Shown piece after piece: positions 36,601 to 47,800 of a DNA stretch of 64,000 bases (its first letter is position 1; every line of letters begins with the position of its first letter). The notes beneath the pieces are model-generated. The model saw only the letters and a list, made by a program, of their open reading frames with translations, did not search any database and was not told where the DNA came from. Origin of the DNA: Porphyra umbilicalis (lineage: Eukaryota; Rhodophyta; Bangiophyceae; Bangiales; Bangiaceae); NCBI GenBank assembly GCA_002049455.2, contig KV918872.1, positions 1 through 64,000 of the forward strand, given 5' to 3'. Made by a program: the position numbers and the translations under genes.

Positions 36601-39572
36601 GCCACCGACGCCGTCCTCGTCCTCCTCCTGGCTATCGCCAGCAAAGGAAGGAGGACCGACTACGTTGTCGCTGTCAGAGGTGTCGTCGGGGGAGTACTCG
36701 TCCTCTCGCCCGCCTTCTGCGCCGAGCATGTCCATTGCCCCTTCCGTGGCGCCGTCCTTGTCGCCGTCATAGTCCGCAGTCAGTTGGGGACCAGCGCTTG
36801 ACCCGACTGCTGACATCTCGATCTTTGCCGGGTCTTCCCTCCATCAGCACGTCCCGACGCTCGGAGACTTGGGTTGTCTCGTCCTCGAGGATGCGGTAGG
36901 CCTTGCCACCGACAGTGTAGCCGACAAAGCGGCCGACGTCGGTTCTCGGCTCCAGCTTGCGCTGCTGCTTCTTCGGCTTGAGCGCCCACGCCCGACTCCC
37001 CCAAACGCGGAATCCCGCGACAATGGGGCGTCGAACCGTAAGCGCCTCTAGCGGCGTCACATCGAGCCCCGCCATGAGAGATCTGTTGAAAACACGGACG
37101 ACGGAGGCCAAAGCCTCGGCCTAGAGCTCTTACTCCGCAACGGCGTCAAGCAGGGCAGCACGTACGCGCTCCATCAGCGTGCGGTTTACCCGCTCCGCCT
37201 TGCCGTTCTGCTGCGACTTGTACGGCGCTAGCATCTGAGACGTGATGCCCGTATCCTCGTACCACGGCTTCAGATCGTTCGTGACGTACTCCTTTGCACC
37301 TTCGTGACGGGCAAGCTTCTCTTTCACGCCCGTCAGCGTCTCAAGCTGCTTGATGCGCGTCTTGAGCACCTCCGACGCCATCCCCTTTGTCTTCATTGGC
37401 GTAGCCGTGATGAACCCCGTTGAGTCCTCCAGCGCCGTTATAAAGTAGAGGGAGCTACCCAGCGCCTCAGTGAGTGGGCCACCAATGTCGGTGTGCATAA
37501 GTTCGCACTTGGTTGTCGCTGTCGACGAGCGGGGGCTGGGCGACTGATCCATCTTGCCGTCCACACACGGCACACACACCGTGCCAATGACACGCTTGGC
37601 GTCTGGCACTGACGACGGCATGCCGTCGACCATTGTGGCCGCCCGCTTGAGGTTCTTCCACCCCAAGTGGTTGAACCGACGATGCCATAGCTCCGCTTCC
37701 CCAGCGATGCGCGTCGATGCCGCGCACGCCGACGCCTTGACCGGCGTGACCTTGAGCACGTACTGCTCCAGGTCGTTGACCTTGCCGACAACTGACGCCT
37801 TGTCGAGCACTCCGCTCGAATGGACAGCATCCCCGTCGCTGAGGATGCTACAGGCGTTTCCGACGAACTCTACCGCACCACGATTGCGGTCAACTGCTCG
37901 AACCGAGAGCAGATTGCTGGTCAGGTCCGGCACGAGCATGGCCTCCCCGAGCACCATGCGCGTCTTGGTTTTGCCCTTGCCAAAGTCCATGGATACGTGG
38001 CCGTGCCCCTTGATGGGTACCTTTTCGCCGTTGGCCAACGTGACCTCGGCCCCGCTTTCCGCCGTCCGCACGGTGAAGCCCTCATCCTCGGCGGCCATGT
38101 GGTTGGTTGCGCCAAACTCGAGCACCCCAGTTTATGAACACAGGGAGCTGCCGCGAGCCTTCCTGCTCCCGGCTTTGCCAGTAGAAGCAGTGTAGGCCAG
38201 AGCGGCACCCGAGTGGGGCCCGCCTCCGTGACCGCCTTCACGGCCACCACCGCCGGTCTTGCCCTTGCCCTTGGCCTCGTCCGCCTTCTTCTTGTGGCAG
38301 TCGCGCTGCATGTGTCCCTTCTTGTTTCAGTAGAAGCACACAACCGACATCTGGTCAAACGGCCTCTTAGGCGCAGCTGCCGCAAAGGCTTGTGACTTGA
38401 CACTGCCAGAAGGCTTGGAAATGCCGACTGAAATGCTCCGCTGCTCGACTTGAAGCAGCTTAGCCGTCATGTCCGACATGACGAGCTTGGTGTCCCTGTT
38501 CTCTAACACCGTCCTGAGCATCCCGTACTCTGCCGGGAGCCCTGCCAGGACACGCAGCGCAAGCGTGTTGTCGTCCACCGGGTTTCCGACCATGGCGAGC
38601 TCGTCCCGGAGCATCTGGGCGCGCGACGCAAACTTGATGATGTTCTCGTCGCCGCCCTTCTGCAGGCTGCTCAGCTCGTCCATGAGCCGCAGCAACTTCG
38701 CGTTGTCTCGCGCCTCGAACATGACCTTGAGGGCGTCCCACGCCTCTTTGGCAATGTCCACCGACGTGACCGTGTTGAGATGCACGGGCTTGATCGACAT
38801 CTGGATGGTCGCCAGCGCCGCCTCGTTCATGGCGTCCCACGCGTCGACCGCCGGGTCGGACTTCTTGTCGTCGGACGAAGATGCCGGTCGGTCCGTCACA
38901 ACCGCCGCCCAGAGCTTCTCCTTCTTCAGCTGCGCACGCTGGTACGCTGCCCACACCTTGTACTCGTCATCCAGCTGCGCAAACCGCGGGCCGCTGTAGC
39001 GGCCGTGGTCTGCTATATTGACAGCCTCGGCGCCGCACAGCGCCGCACTAACGACGTAGGGAGCAGAACACGCCCGCCCGACGCCGGGACACACCGCGAT
39101 CCCAGGGACGTCGTCTCACCAGCGACCGCTAGGAAGACGACGGTTTCCACCAGCGACAGCTGGGCCCATAACCTGTGAAGTGAGCGGTTGTTGGGTGGAT
39201 GCGCTGCTTTACTCGAGAGCGGTCTGAGGCGCGAGGCCAGCAGGCTCTTAAACCCTCCCTGTGCCTCTCTCGCCACGTTCTGCCGGCGCACTCCCCCGCC
39301 AGCGCAGTGCTCCCTCCCTTGGTGGGTACATGCTGTCGCCATCCCACAAATCGCGACGCCCCTCGATGACCCCACGAGAATCCCCCCGAGCTCAGCTCCA
39401 AAAGCAGCTGCCCTCAATATACTAGTACAAGTAATTACATCACATTGTTACAGCAATGCATGACAATGGCACAGCCAAACAAGCCGACGACCGCATAAGT
39501 ACTCCCGGAATTATCCAGGCAGTCCGCGGTAACTCCGACTTACCTACGCGGGCTTGGGGAGCTGCCTCAACA
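33645..39572 (-). mobile_element. Ty1/copia element nested in gypsy gag
   Basis: Minus-strand copia of a second lineage. Parts are the 5' LTR 39174-39572, half-tRNA-iMet primer site 39160-39173 and UBN2-type gag at about 39.1-38.3 kb followed by a zinc knuckle. Integrase spans about 37.8-37.1 kb, reverse transcriptase about 36.8-35.4 kb (LVYVDDLIVAG) and RNase H about 35.4-34.84 kb. A non-coding 3' region of about 800 bp with palindromes precedes the 3' LTR 33645-34043. LTRs are about 399 bp and differ by eye at about 25 positions (93-94% identity), so the insertion is not recent. Flanking pentamers are AGGGA and AGAGA, a possible decayed duplication. Coding parts are all present but with several breaks. 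It lies wholly inside the gypsy gag. Confidence 0.92.
34175..34560. repeat. Four palindromes in the 3' region of the second copia
   Basis: Copies centred on AGTAGGCCTACT lie at 34178-34201 (extended to a perfect 30-bp palindrome, 34175-34204), 34362-34385, 34462-34485 (imperfect) and 34536-34559. Between and around them the motif GGCCAAAATCG, or its complement, recurs about ten times. The block lies between the RNase H end and the 3' LTR, where a purine tract and untranslated region are expected. The spacing (184, 100 and 74 bp) is not regular. It may be an internal foldback repeat or a recombination product. Confidence 0.9.
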
Positions 39573-40478
39573 AGAGACTGGAGGTGGTCCACCAGGTCGT
39601 CCCCGTCGAGGTACTCGTTGAGCAGGGCGTGGACCGCGCGCTTGTACGTGAGCTGCTGCGAGGCGTGGGTGTCCTTGACGCGCTGGAGCACGCCGAGCAC
39701 CTCGCTCGTAACGAAGTACTGCAGCAGTGTCACTGCCGTACCCTCTTTCAACCCGCTGCCGTCGCATGCCGTCTGGAAGTTCCCAAGGAACGCCACCAAC
39801 CCTAACGGGGTGTCGCACGCAAACTGCCGCAAGGTGTGCATTAAGGCCTTGACGTCCGCGCGGATGCCGCGGATGGAATTGCCTCGCGGGAGGGGTAGGC
39901 GGCCTCCTCGCTGTGCGAGCCGGTACCGTTCCGGCGACAGGAGCCCGTTGAAGCTGGGGTCGACCACCGTGTCCTCCCGCTGCTCCCGCCGGAAGGCGCG
40001 CAGCGCCTCTTGTACCAGGGCCCGGTGTGGCCGCTTGTCGGCGGCCCGTGCCCGCCGTCGGCGGCGTGCTGCCCCGGGGTCACTGCCGGTGGGAAAGAAG
40101 GAGGTCCAGCAGTCGCTGCTGTCCGACGACTCCGCCCCACTGGGGGCGGAGAACGAGCTCGACGGACTCTCGTCACTCTCGGTCGACGAGGGGGTCCCCG
40201 ACGATGGGAATGACGGGGCCCGTCGGGCGTGCCGACGCCGTTTGTGGCCCTTAGAGGGAACCGCCTTCGGATGTCGACGCTCGGCGCCCCTCCGGGACCG
40301 CGGCCGCGCAGGGCGCGCGGCCGGCGAGGCAGTCACTGTCAAGGCGGACCCAGTCCGGGTAGCGCCCCTCGTCCGGGGGCGCTCCCCGGACGTGCCTGAC
40401 CCGGGTTCCGGGGGTGCCGGTCCGCCCGCGCTCGCGGTCCCACGGGAAGGGCCCTGGGGCGCCGCGAGGGCTAGGACG

Positions 40479-41000
40479 GTCTGAAACGGTGAAATGAAGC
40501 CGCTACGTGTATCCCTGCGAGTGGTCAGTTGCCAACGGGCCAACGCGTTGCCAGCGGGCAACATAGTGGGTGAATCAGAGTGGGCTGCCTTTCGATGATC
40601 GCAGCGCCGCTGGCCTCGACGTTGTTGGCCGCACAGCGTGGTTGCCGACAAAGGACACGTATCGGCGTCGTCGCGAGTATCGAAATGAAGAGGCGTCCGT
40701 CGAATACGTGCCGAGCATGTCACGGAAAGCGTGTGAGCGGAGCCCAAACCGCCCAAATCAAGGCAATCTAGCGAGGCACGTGGAGGCCTTTCGGTACCAA
40801 TCTGGATCGAATCCTCTCGAGTGTGTGACGTGTGTTGCCGTCGCAAGGCCCCAAGCTGTGGAAGGTGTTGGAGCCTAAATCATGGCGTTCGAACCGTCGC
40901 CAGCGGCCACAGTGGCCTGACAAACCGCGCAAACGGGTGGGTCGAGAGCCATGCGCGTGGCACAAGGGCTGCGCCCCTGTGTACCTCTGCTGCGTGCCTG
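40479..41000 (-). mobile_element. TTA-flanked Harbinger-like family, right-end fragment
   Basis: Reverse complement of the right subterminal part (48060-48570) of the complete element at 43986-48591. It starts about 23 bp inside the expected terminus, at the GTCTGAAACGGTGAAATG motif next to the gypsy gag end, and fades near 41000. It contains the same TTGCCAACG subterminal motifs. Truncated. Confidence 0.75.
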
Positions 41001-41896
41001 CCCCCATCTGCTGAGTCAGACCGATTGCACCGCGCAGTCACTCCTCCTGTGACGCCTTGGGTGCCTCCAGAGGGTCGAGGACGGGCCAGAATAGAGAAAT
41101 GGATCGTGCTGGCGAACTAATCGGCACTCGTGTGTGTCCAACTGAGCGTCTGTGGTGTTTGCCCCGGCACGTGGGGACAAGTGCCAGGGCTTTCAGGGCG
41201 GTGTACTTGACAGCATCGTGAACAATATCTCAGTGCAGCCGTCCACTCACTCGCGAGTGCGTGATGGCTGACGGCGGGCCCCCAGGTGTCCGGCGCCGAG
41301 ATCACGAGGTACGGTGCACGCCTGTCGAGGAAGCCTACCGTCAGCCTCCCTTTGGGTCAAGGGTCTTGTGGGGCATCGGGCCTGTCAACGGACGGCTCGT
41401 GTGAGCCTCTCGGGACATCCGATCAGGCAGTCCACGAACGCCGATTGTGGGGTCCGGCACACTTCTGTGGCCCAGTCGCACCGTTCTGAGTGCGCCTGGG
41501 AGGGCCATTGAGGGCGGTGCCGCAGTCGTCGTTGTCAGGTAGCATGGGGGAAACCAACAATGTCAGTTGACTCAGGTCCTGTGCTTTTGGCTGTTCGCTT
41601 GCGGGGACCGCACGGGTGAAAGTGTACATTGAACGTGCCCGCTCTCTGCGTCCCGTTCCGCAGCGGCGGTGCATCCGCCCTTTTTCGCCGTCGACGGACG
41701 GTGTGTCCGCTGCTGCCTCTGTGCCGTACGTCTCGCGACACGGCAAGCCGCCATTCCCGACTCCCCCGCTTCAAAGTCGGCCGATGGGGACGCCCTGCAT
41801 TTTCCCCCACTCCCCCTTCTACCTCCTGGCTTTCGCTACGAGCGGGTGCGCAACCCGTTGCAAGAGTCTTCTCTTTCCCCTTGGCTCGAGCCTGCT
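41001..41896. other. 5' flank of the Myb-like ORF
   Basis: This region lies upstream of the chosen start at 41897. The same frame is open back to an ATG at 41669, so an alternative start there would add 76 codons rich in Cys, Pro and Leu. I prefer 41897 because the composition becomes protein-like only after it. No TATA-like box stands out and no terminal repeat of a Harbinger element was found. Confidence 0.5.
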
Positions 41897-44800
41897 ATGG
41901 CCCGTGGCACGGGCGGGGCGGCGCCTCGCGCGGTGCGAGCGGCACTTCTGCTGCCTTCCGCGACAGTAGGCGCCGACACTGCAGCGGCGACGTCCCAGAC
42001 GGGCGGGACGACCACGACTGCCGGCGGTTACGCGTCGCTGCCTGCGTCAGCAGCGACCACCGGTGTGGACGCAGTAGCGCCGGCCAAGTCTGGCGCCGCT
42101 CTGGGTGGCGGCGACGCTATTGCGATCGACGAGGCGGTTCCAAGCCCTTCGAAGAAGGCGCGGACTGATCGGCGCCCGCACCTGGCGGGCCTGCGGCGCG
42201 CCAGCGAGCTCGGTGTCGAGGAGTTCGTCCGGCGCTTGCACGCGTGTCGTGTGAAAGACGCGCTCGCTTCTGAAGAGACTCCTCCGCCCAACCCTTCCCT
42301 CTTGTCTGACCGCTGTGTGCCGTACAGGCCTCGAGAAGCCGCTTCTTCTGGCGCCCGTCGTGCTACTTCGGACGAGCGCTCCGCCGGTGGAGCGGGCTCC
42401 GTGGCGCCGACATTGGTGGCCGCCAAGCCGGTTGCCCGCGGAAGCGCAAGTGGTTCAGAGGCTGGCGCCGGCGCTGGCGGGGCGCCCGGCAAGAGCGCAC
42501 TGGTCGGCCGCGGTCCACCAAGCGACACAGAGTCGGACAAGTCGGGACGTACTTGTGCTGGTGAGAAGCAGGCAGCCGGCGCCCGACGGGGAGCGATGCC
42601 GCGACCAATAATGTCGAACCTTGGTGGTGCTGGCGGCGGTGACAAGAGCGAGTGGATCCAGTCTTCGGGCGGGAGCGTCTCATCATCCAGCACCGGCGGT
42701 GCGCCGACGCCGCAGCACCAAGGGCGCCGCGCGAGCGGCGGTCCTCGCCGCGGGGGTGGCGCAGGCGCGAAGAAGAAGTGCCCAGGCAACGGCAAGGGAA
42801 AGGTGTGGACGGTCGTCGAGCAAGTGGCTCTCTGTGAGGCGTGCAAGTTGGTGGCGCAGCGGTCGGACATGGGCGCGGACTGGTCGAAGGACGGTCTCTG
42901 GGACACCATCAAGGAGGACTTTGTGCAGCGCATCCCCAAGAGCCTGAAGCCCAGTGACCTGAATGGCCGATGGAGCGAGCGCACGGCGAGCTCCATGCAG
43001 ACGCAGTTTGAGCGCAAGATCGCGCCCGACGTGCAGCGCTTCGCACATTTCTTCAAGGTGGTGTCCGACAAGAAGCAGCTGACGGGGGGGCTGACTGAGG
43101 AGGACCTCGTACGCGCCGCCGCGGGCCTCTTCTCTGGCGTGTCGGCGTACCAAGCCGTGCGGCAGGACGCGTGCTCGGATGAAGAGCGCGAGCGGCAGGG
43201 AAAGGCGCGGGCGGAGCGGACCGGTCACGTGGTGACGTGCGCGTGCATTCCCATGTGGCGCGTGCTGAGAGAGATGGACAAGTTCAGCGGGGCGGCGGCC
43301 GACGCCAACGCCGTCGCCGACCGCTTTGACGGCATTGGTGGGCAGCTGGACGTTGACGGCGGCGATGATATCAACGGCGGCGGCGACAAGCCCTCACGCG
43401 GGAAGCGTCCCGCGCTCCAGCCGTGACCGGACATGGGCGTCAAGGCGGCCAAGCGAATGCGCAACAACAAAGAGGACATGCAAGAGAGCGCGGGCGTCCT
43501 CGGTGTGGAGCTCGTGCGCTCAAGAAAGACAAAGGAGGCGATGGTTTCGGAGGCTGCCAAGCGGACGCAGCTCGAGCCCAAGCGCGCGGCGGCCGCGTTC
43601 TTCAACTTGGTCGAGAACAAGGGCACGGACGAGGCCAAGACGTTCTTTGAGGCCATGTGGAAGGACATGTTCAACATCGGCATGGCGGCCATCAATGCCA
43701 CAGCGCCGACGGCCGTGGCCAGCTGTTGGACTGTGATGCTCGTCGCCGACTCCACTGGTGGTTAGCGGTTGGACGATGGTCGGTGACCCTTATGGTACCC
43801 CACACGGTACATTTGCAAGACGTGGTCAAGTTGCAAACATTTGTGTTGGGTCATCATGGGGCGTTACTTTTGGCATGTTTTGGATTTGATCTTCGCTTTA
43901 CTCTAGTGGCTTTTGATTTGGTGAGTGATTCGATTTGGTGCAAGGGCGTGGGCGTCGGTGTGGGCGCGAGAGCGGGGAGCACTTAGAGCATTCCCACCAA
44001 TGTCGGGTCAACGCCATATTGGGCACACGTTGCAGAGACGTGTCTCAAATTCGCCGTTGGCCAGTTCTCGGGGCGGGTAACAATGTCGAACGTGCACACG
44101 GCGCTGCCAACGGAGGTCAAGCGAGTTAAAACGCGAATGCACTTGCGCCCGATTCGGGGTCGGAGCCGTTGGGCCCGGGGCCAACGAGTTGCCAACGGAG
44201 CCTCCGTTGGCAACTCGTTGGCCCTGGGGCCAACGGGTTCTGTGCTCTGATTGGTCCATCGCGGTTTCACGGGGTTGAATGAGTGACATGTGGCAGTCCA
44301 TATTGTCCTCAGATTGCCCAATTTATCATATTTTTGTTTCGACAGCCACCCACGGATGGAATATGGTACCTCTCGGAACTGGACGGCCGCGAGTAAGCTT
44401 GGCCCAGGGTCTCAATCGTTGGAGTGCGTCACGTATCCCTCCTGCGGTGGCACGTGGCCGAACGCCCTTGAGGACCCGTCGGACGCGCGGCGCTGTCACA
44501 CCGACACTGACAAAACATGTGGATCTGAGCGAGTGAGGGGGCACACGAGGCGGGGCCGGGGCACGGCCCCGCCCTCAGTCGCCAAGCGGCGGCGCCTGCC
44601 GCCACCTGATGAATTGAGCCTACACCCTCACTGTAGACACTGCCCCAGGGTACCCCAGGCAACCCCGGCATCCCCTCATCCATCGCCGTTCCACCGACGC
44701 ACCCTCTCTGCCCCGCCCCTCCCGGCGCCGCCGCCGACGGCGGCCACAGGCGTCGCCGCAGGTACCGCCCTCACCCCCGTCCCCGCCGCCGAACGATGCC

Positions 44801-47800
44801 GCCCCTGCCGACCGCCGCCCCCACCGACCCCTCCAGCCTCACCGACTGCCGGCACCGCCGGCATCGGCATCGCCGTTACCGCCCGCACCCCCGTCCCCGC
44901 CGTCGCCGTCTGCCCCGTCCGCCTCCACCGCCCCCTCCGATCGCCGGCCCCGCCAATCTCCGCCACGGCCCCCAGACCCGTCCCCGCCGTCTCCGTCTTC
45001 CCCCAACGTCTCTGCCGACCGCCGCCCTGCTGCCGACGGCCGCCCTCCCCGCCCCCACAGATCGCCGCCACCGCCCACACGCCCGTCCCGATCGTCGCCA
45101 TCCGCCCCCGCCGCAACCGCCGACCGCCGCCCTCGCTGCCGACGGCCGAACTCCCCGCCGTCGCTGAACGCCGCCTCGGCCCGCGCACGCATCCTAGCTG
45201 TCGTCGTTCGCCCCCCCATCCGCCTCCATCTGCTGTCCCTCGCGCCCCAGCCGTCGCCGGCCCAGCCGCTACCCCTGCCACCGCCGCCTCCGCCCACCGC
45301 CTCCCTCGCCGTCGTCACCGCCGCCAACGACGACAACCTCCGCCGCTACAGCCGCCGATCGCTGCCCCCTCGCCGTCACCGACCACCGCCCCACGCGCGC
45401 CCGCGTCCCCGCTGTCGTCATCCGCCCATTCCGCCGCCGCCGTCTGCCGCCCCCCGCGCCCCTGCCGTCCTCGGCCCCGCTGCCGCCCCCTCCTTCCCGG
45501 CCCGAACACCTGCCCCCGTCGTCGCCGCAGCCTACCGCTTCGCCCCCCGTTGCCTCCACCGTCACGGCCCTCTCCTGCGACCTCCCTCACCCACGCCCAC
45601 GTCCCCACTGTCGCCGCCCGCCGACCCCGCCGCCGCCAATCGCCGCCCGGGACTTCGTCGGCCCTCACGCCGGCGCCGCCGGGCGTCATCGCTTCCTTGG
45701 ACCGCCGGCATCTCCCCCGCCGACAGTCGCCCCGTCCCGTCTTCGCCCACGTTTCGCCAGTCGGCGCCCGCCGCCCCCTCCGTCGCCCCCCCCGAGACCG
45801 CCTCAACCGAAAAGGACCGACGCGGTCCCCTCAGCCGCCACCGGCCGCGGGCTCCTGTCCCGCCGCCGCCGCCGCCGCCGCCGACCCCGGCTCCAGCCCC
45901 AGCCACCGCCGCCGCCACTGCTCCTGCCCGCGCCGATGCCGCCGCCGCCGCCCCCCGCCGCCGCCCCCATGGCTGATCCTGCCGCCGCCGTCCCCGGCCT
46001 CGTGAGCACCGCAAACGACCGCCACCCTCGCCACCGCCCGGCGCCGCCTCCCTCCTGGCCCCCACTGCTTCGGACGCCACAGTCGACCGCCGCACCTGCC
46101 CTGTCCGCCACCAATGAAAACGCCGCCGACCACGGCCCCCGCCGTCGCCGTTGCCTTTGACGACACGGCCGTCCACGGCCACCGCATTCCTTCTCTCCGC
46201 CGCCTCCTTCAGCGCGACCCTCCGCGCCGCTGACGACGGCCGCCCAAGCTGCCGCAGACCGTCGTCGCCCGTGCCGCTCATGCCGCTCTCTGCACCGGCA
46301 TCGGCGGTCGCCCCTGCTTTCGCCACCCCCGCCGCTGTTGCCGGCCCACGCTTCCGCCGCTGCCGCCGCCGACCGTCGCGCCCTGCCTCTTCGTCGCCGT
46401 CCGCCGCCCCCGCCGCCGCCTCCCACGCAGGCGCCGCCTCCGCTGACGGCCGACCCCGCTCCCAGCCCCCTTCTCGCTATCGCCGCCGCCGCTGCCAACG
46501 CCACTTACCGCCGCCTCCGCGGTGGTTGCCCCCGCAGCCTCCCGCACCGACCGTTACCCCTTCTCCTTGCCTCGTCCCGCAGCCAGCGGCTACCTTTTTT
46601 GCCGCAGCAGCCCCCGACCGCCGGCTTCCGCCGCGCTCCCGCCGCCGCAGATTTTAATGGCCCCGTCACCACTTCCTCGCCTACGTCCACCGGAACCACA
46701 CCCATCCGCACCCCCTTTCCTCTCCCGCTGCCGCCGCGCATTAAAACTGGCGACTGTCCCCAGCGCGGTGGCAGCAGCCAGCCCCGCCGCTCCAGTCAAC
46801 CCTCCCGCCCTCAGCGGCGGCACCAGCGTGGTGAGCATCTCCGGGGGCGCGGTGGCCGTAGAGCTTTGTGGATGCGACCTTTGTTCCTTTACTTCGTCTT
46901 TTTTTTTTCTCCCACAGAAGCTCGTCCCGTCGCTCTGACCTACGGCCTCACAGCCATGTGGCCGAAAATATGGGGTTTCAATTGGGTGTTCCGCCCGCAG
47001 TCCTGAGGCGCGGGGGTACTCGAGCAGCGCGTCTGGGGCGACGCCGTCGAGACAGGCAGTGCACAAGCGCGATGCGGCTGTGCATGCGAGCAGCGCCGCG
47101 GTGCGTGGGGAAGGAGGGGGGGGAGCGCGAGCGTGCACCGCCACACGGCCGTCCTCAACTCCGTCCGATGGCTGCCGCCGTAGCGGCGGCCGCATCGACC
47201 AGCAGTGGCGCCCCCGTCAGCCGTGGGGAAAAAATGTGCGATAAACAAAGACGAACAGGTGCGCATGCCCACCGTGAGCGGCCTTAGACCCTTGGGCCCT
47301 GCGTCCAGCGTCGGGCGGTGGCCTCCAAGAGTGACTGCAGTGACTGCAAGCGGCCACTGCCCGGCACTGGACGCAGAGCGTTGGAGTCTGCGGCCGCCTG
47401 CCGGCGGCTGCGGGCTGCAATCCGGCCTCCGAGGCGTTTCGGAGCAGTTGCGGAGGGACGGTGAGGAACATCATGGTCCATGATGAGGCAACGGTCGCGT
47501 GGGGCGGGTCGGGGTAAGGCGCAGGCAGATCAGGGCGAATGGTGCGCTCATCGTTGCCAGTACAGCGCTGTTTACTGCTGATAGCTGTTCGCTGCGCTCG
47601 GGCGGAGGTGGGGAAGGGCGGTACAGTTCTAGGTTGGTTCTTTGTGGGACAAGTGTGGGGGGTTGGTCTTACGGTAGTGGCGTCGTTGGAGATACGGCCG
47701 GCGTGAGGCTGGAGGTGGGGCTGGGTTGAGGTTGGCCTCCCACCCTGTGGTCAGCTATCACACACAACGGGACAGCACGCGGAGGCGAGCAACAACGCTC

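Larger units (their letters stand above)
30365..40478 (-). mobile_element. Ty3/gypsy element, broken, with a copia element nested in gag
   Basis: Minus-strand gypsy remnant. The gag N-terminal part lies at about 40.48-39.57 kb and the gag C-terminal part at about 33.64-32.5 kb, with a CCHC knuckle (CSFCGHLGHWVWECP, near 32.87 kb). A protease-like region spans about 32.1-31.6 kb. Reverse transcriptase spans about 31.0-30.4 kb ([53 protein letters not shown]), a clear gypsy/chromovirus-type RT. RNase H, integrase and both LTRs are not in the window. The two gag parts are separated by the copia insertion 33645-39572. Broken, with several interruptions and large losses; older than the nested copia. 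Confidence 0.88.

Noticed and set aside
40479-40846. N-terminal extension of the gypsy gag frame
   Set aside because: This part is a fragment of the TTA-flanked family read through by chance, not gag.
44290-46005. 571-codon Pro/Arg/Ala frame
   Set aside because: It lies over the minisatellite core of a non-autonomous element; the opposite strand is equally open.
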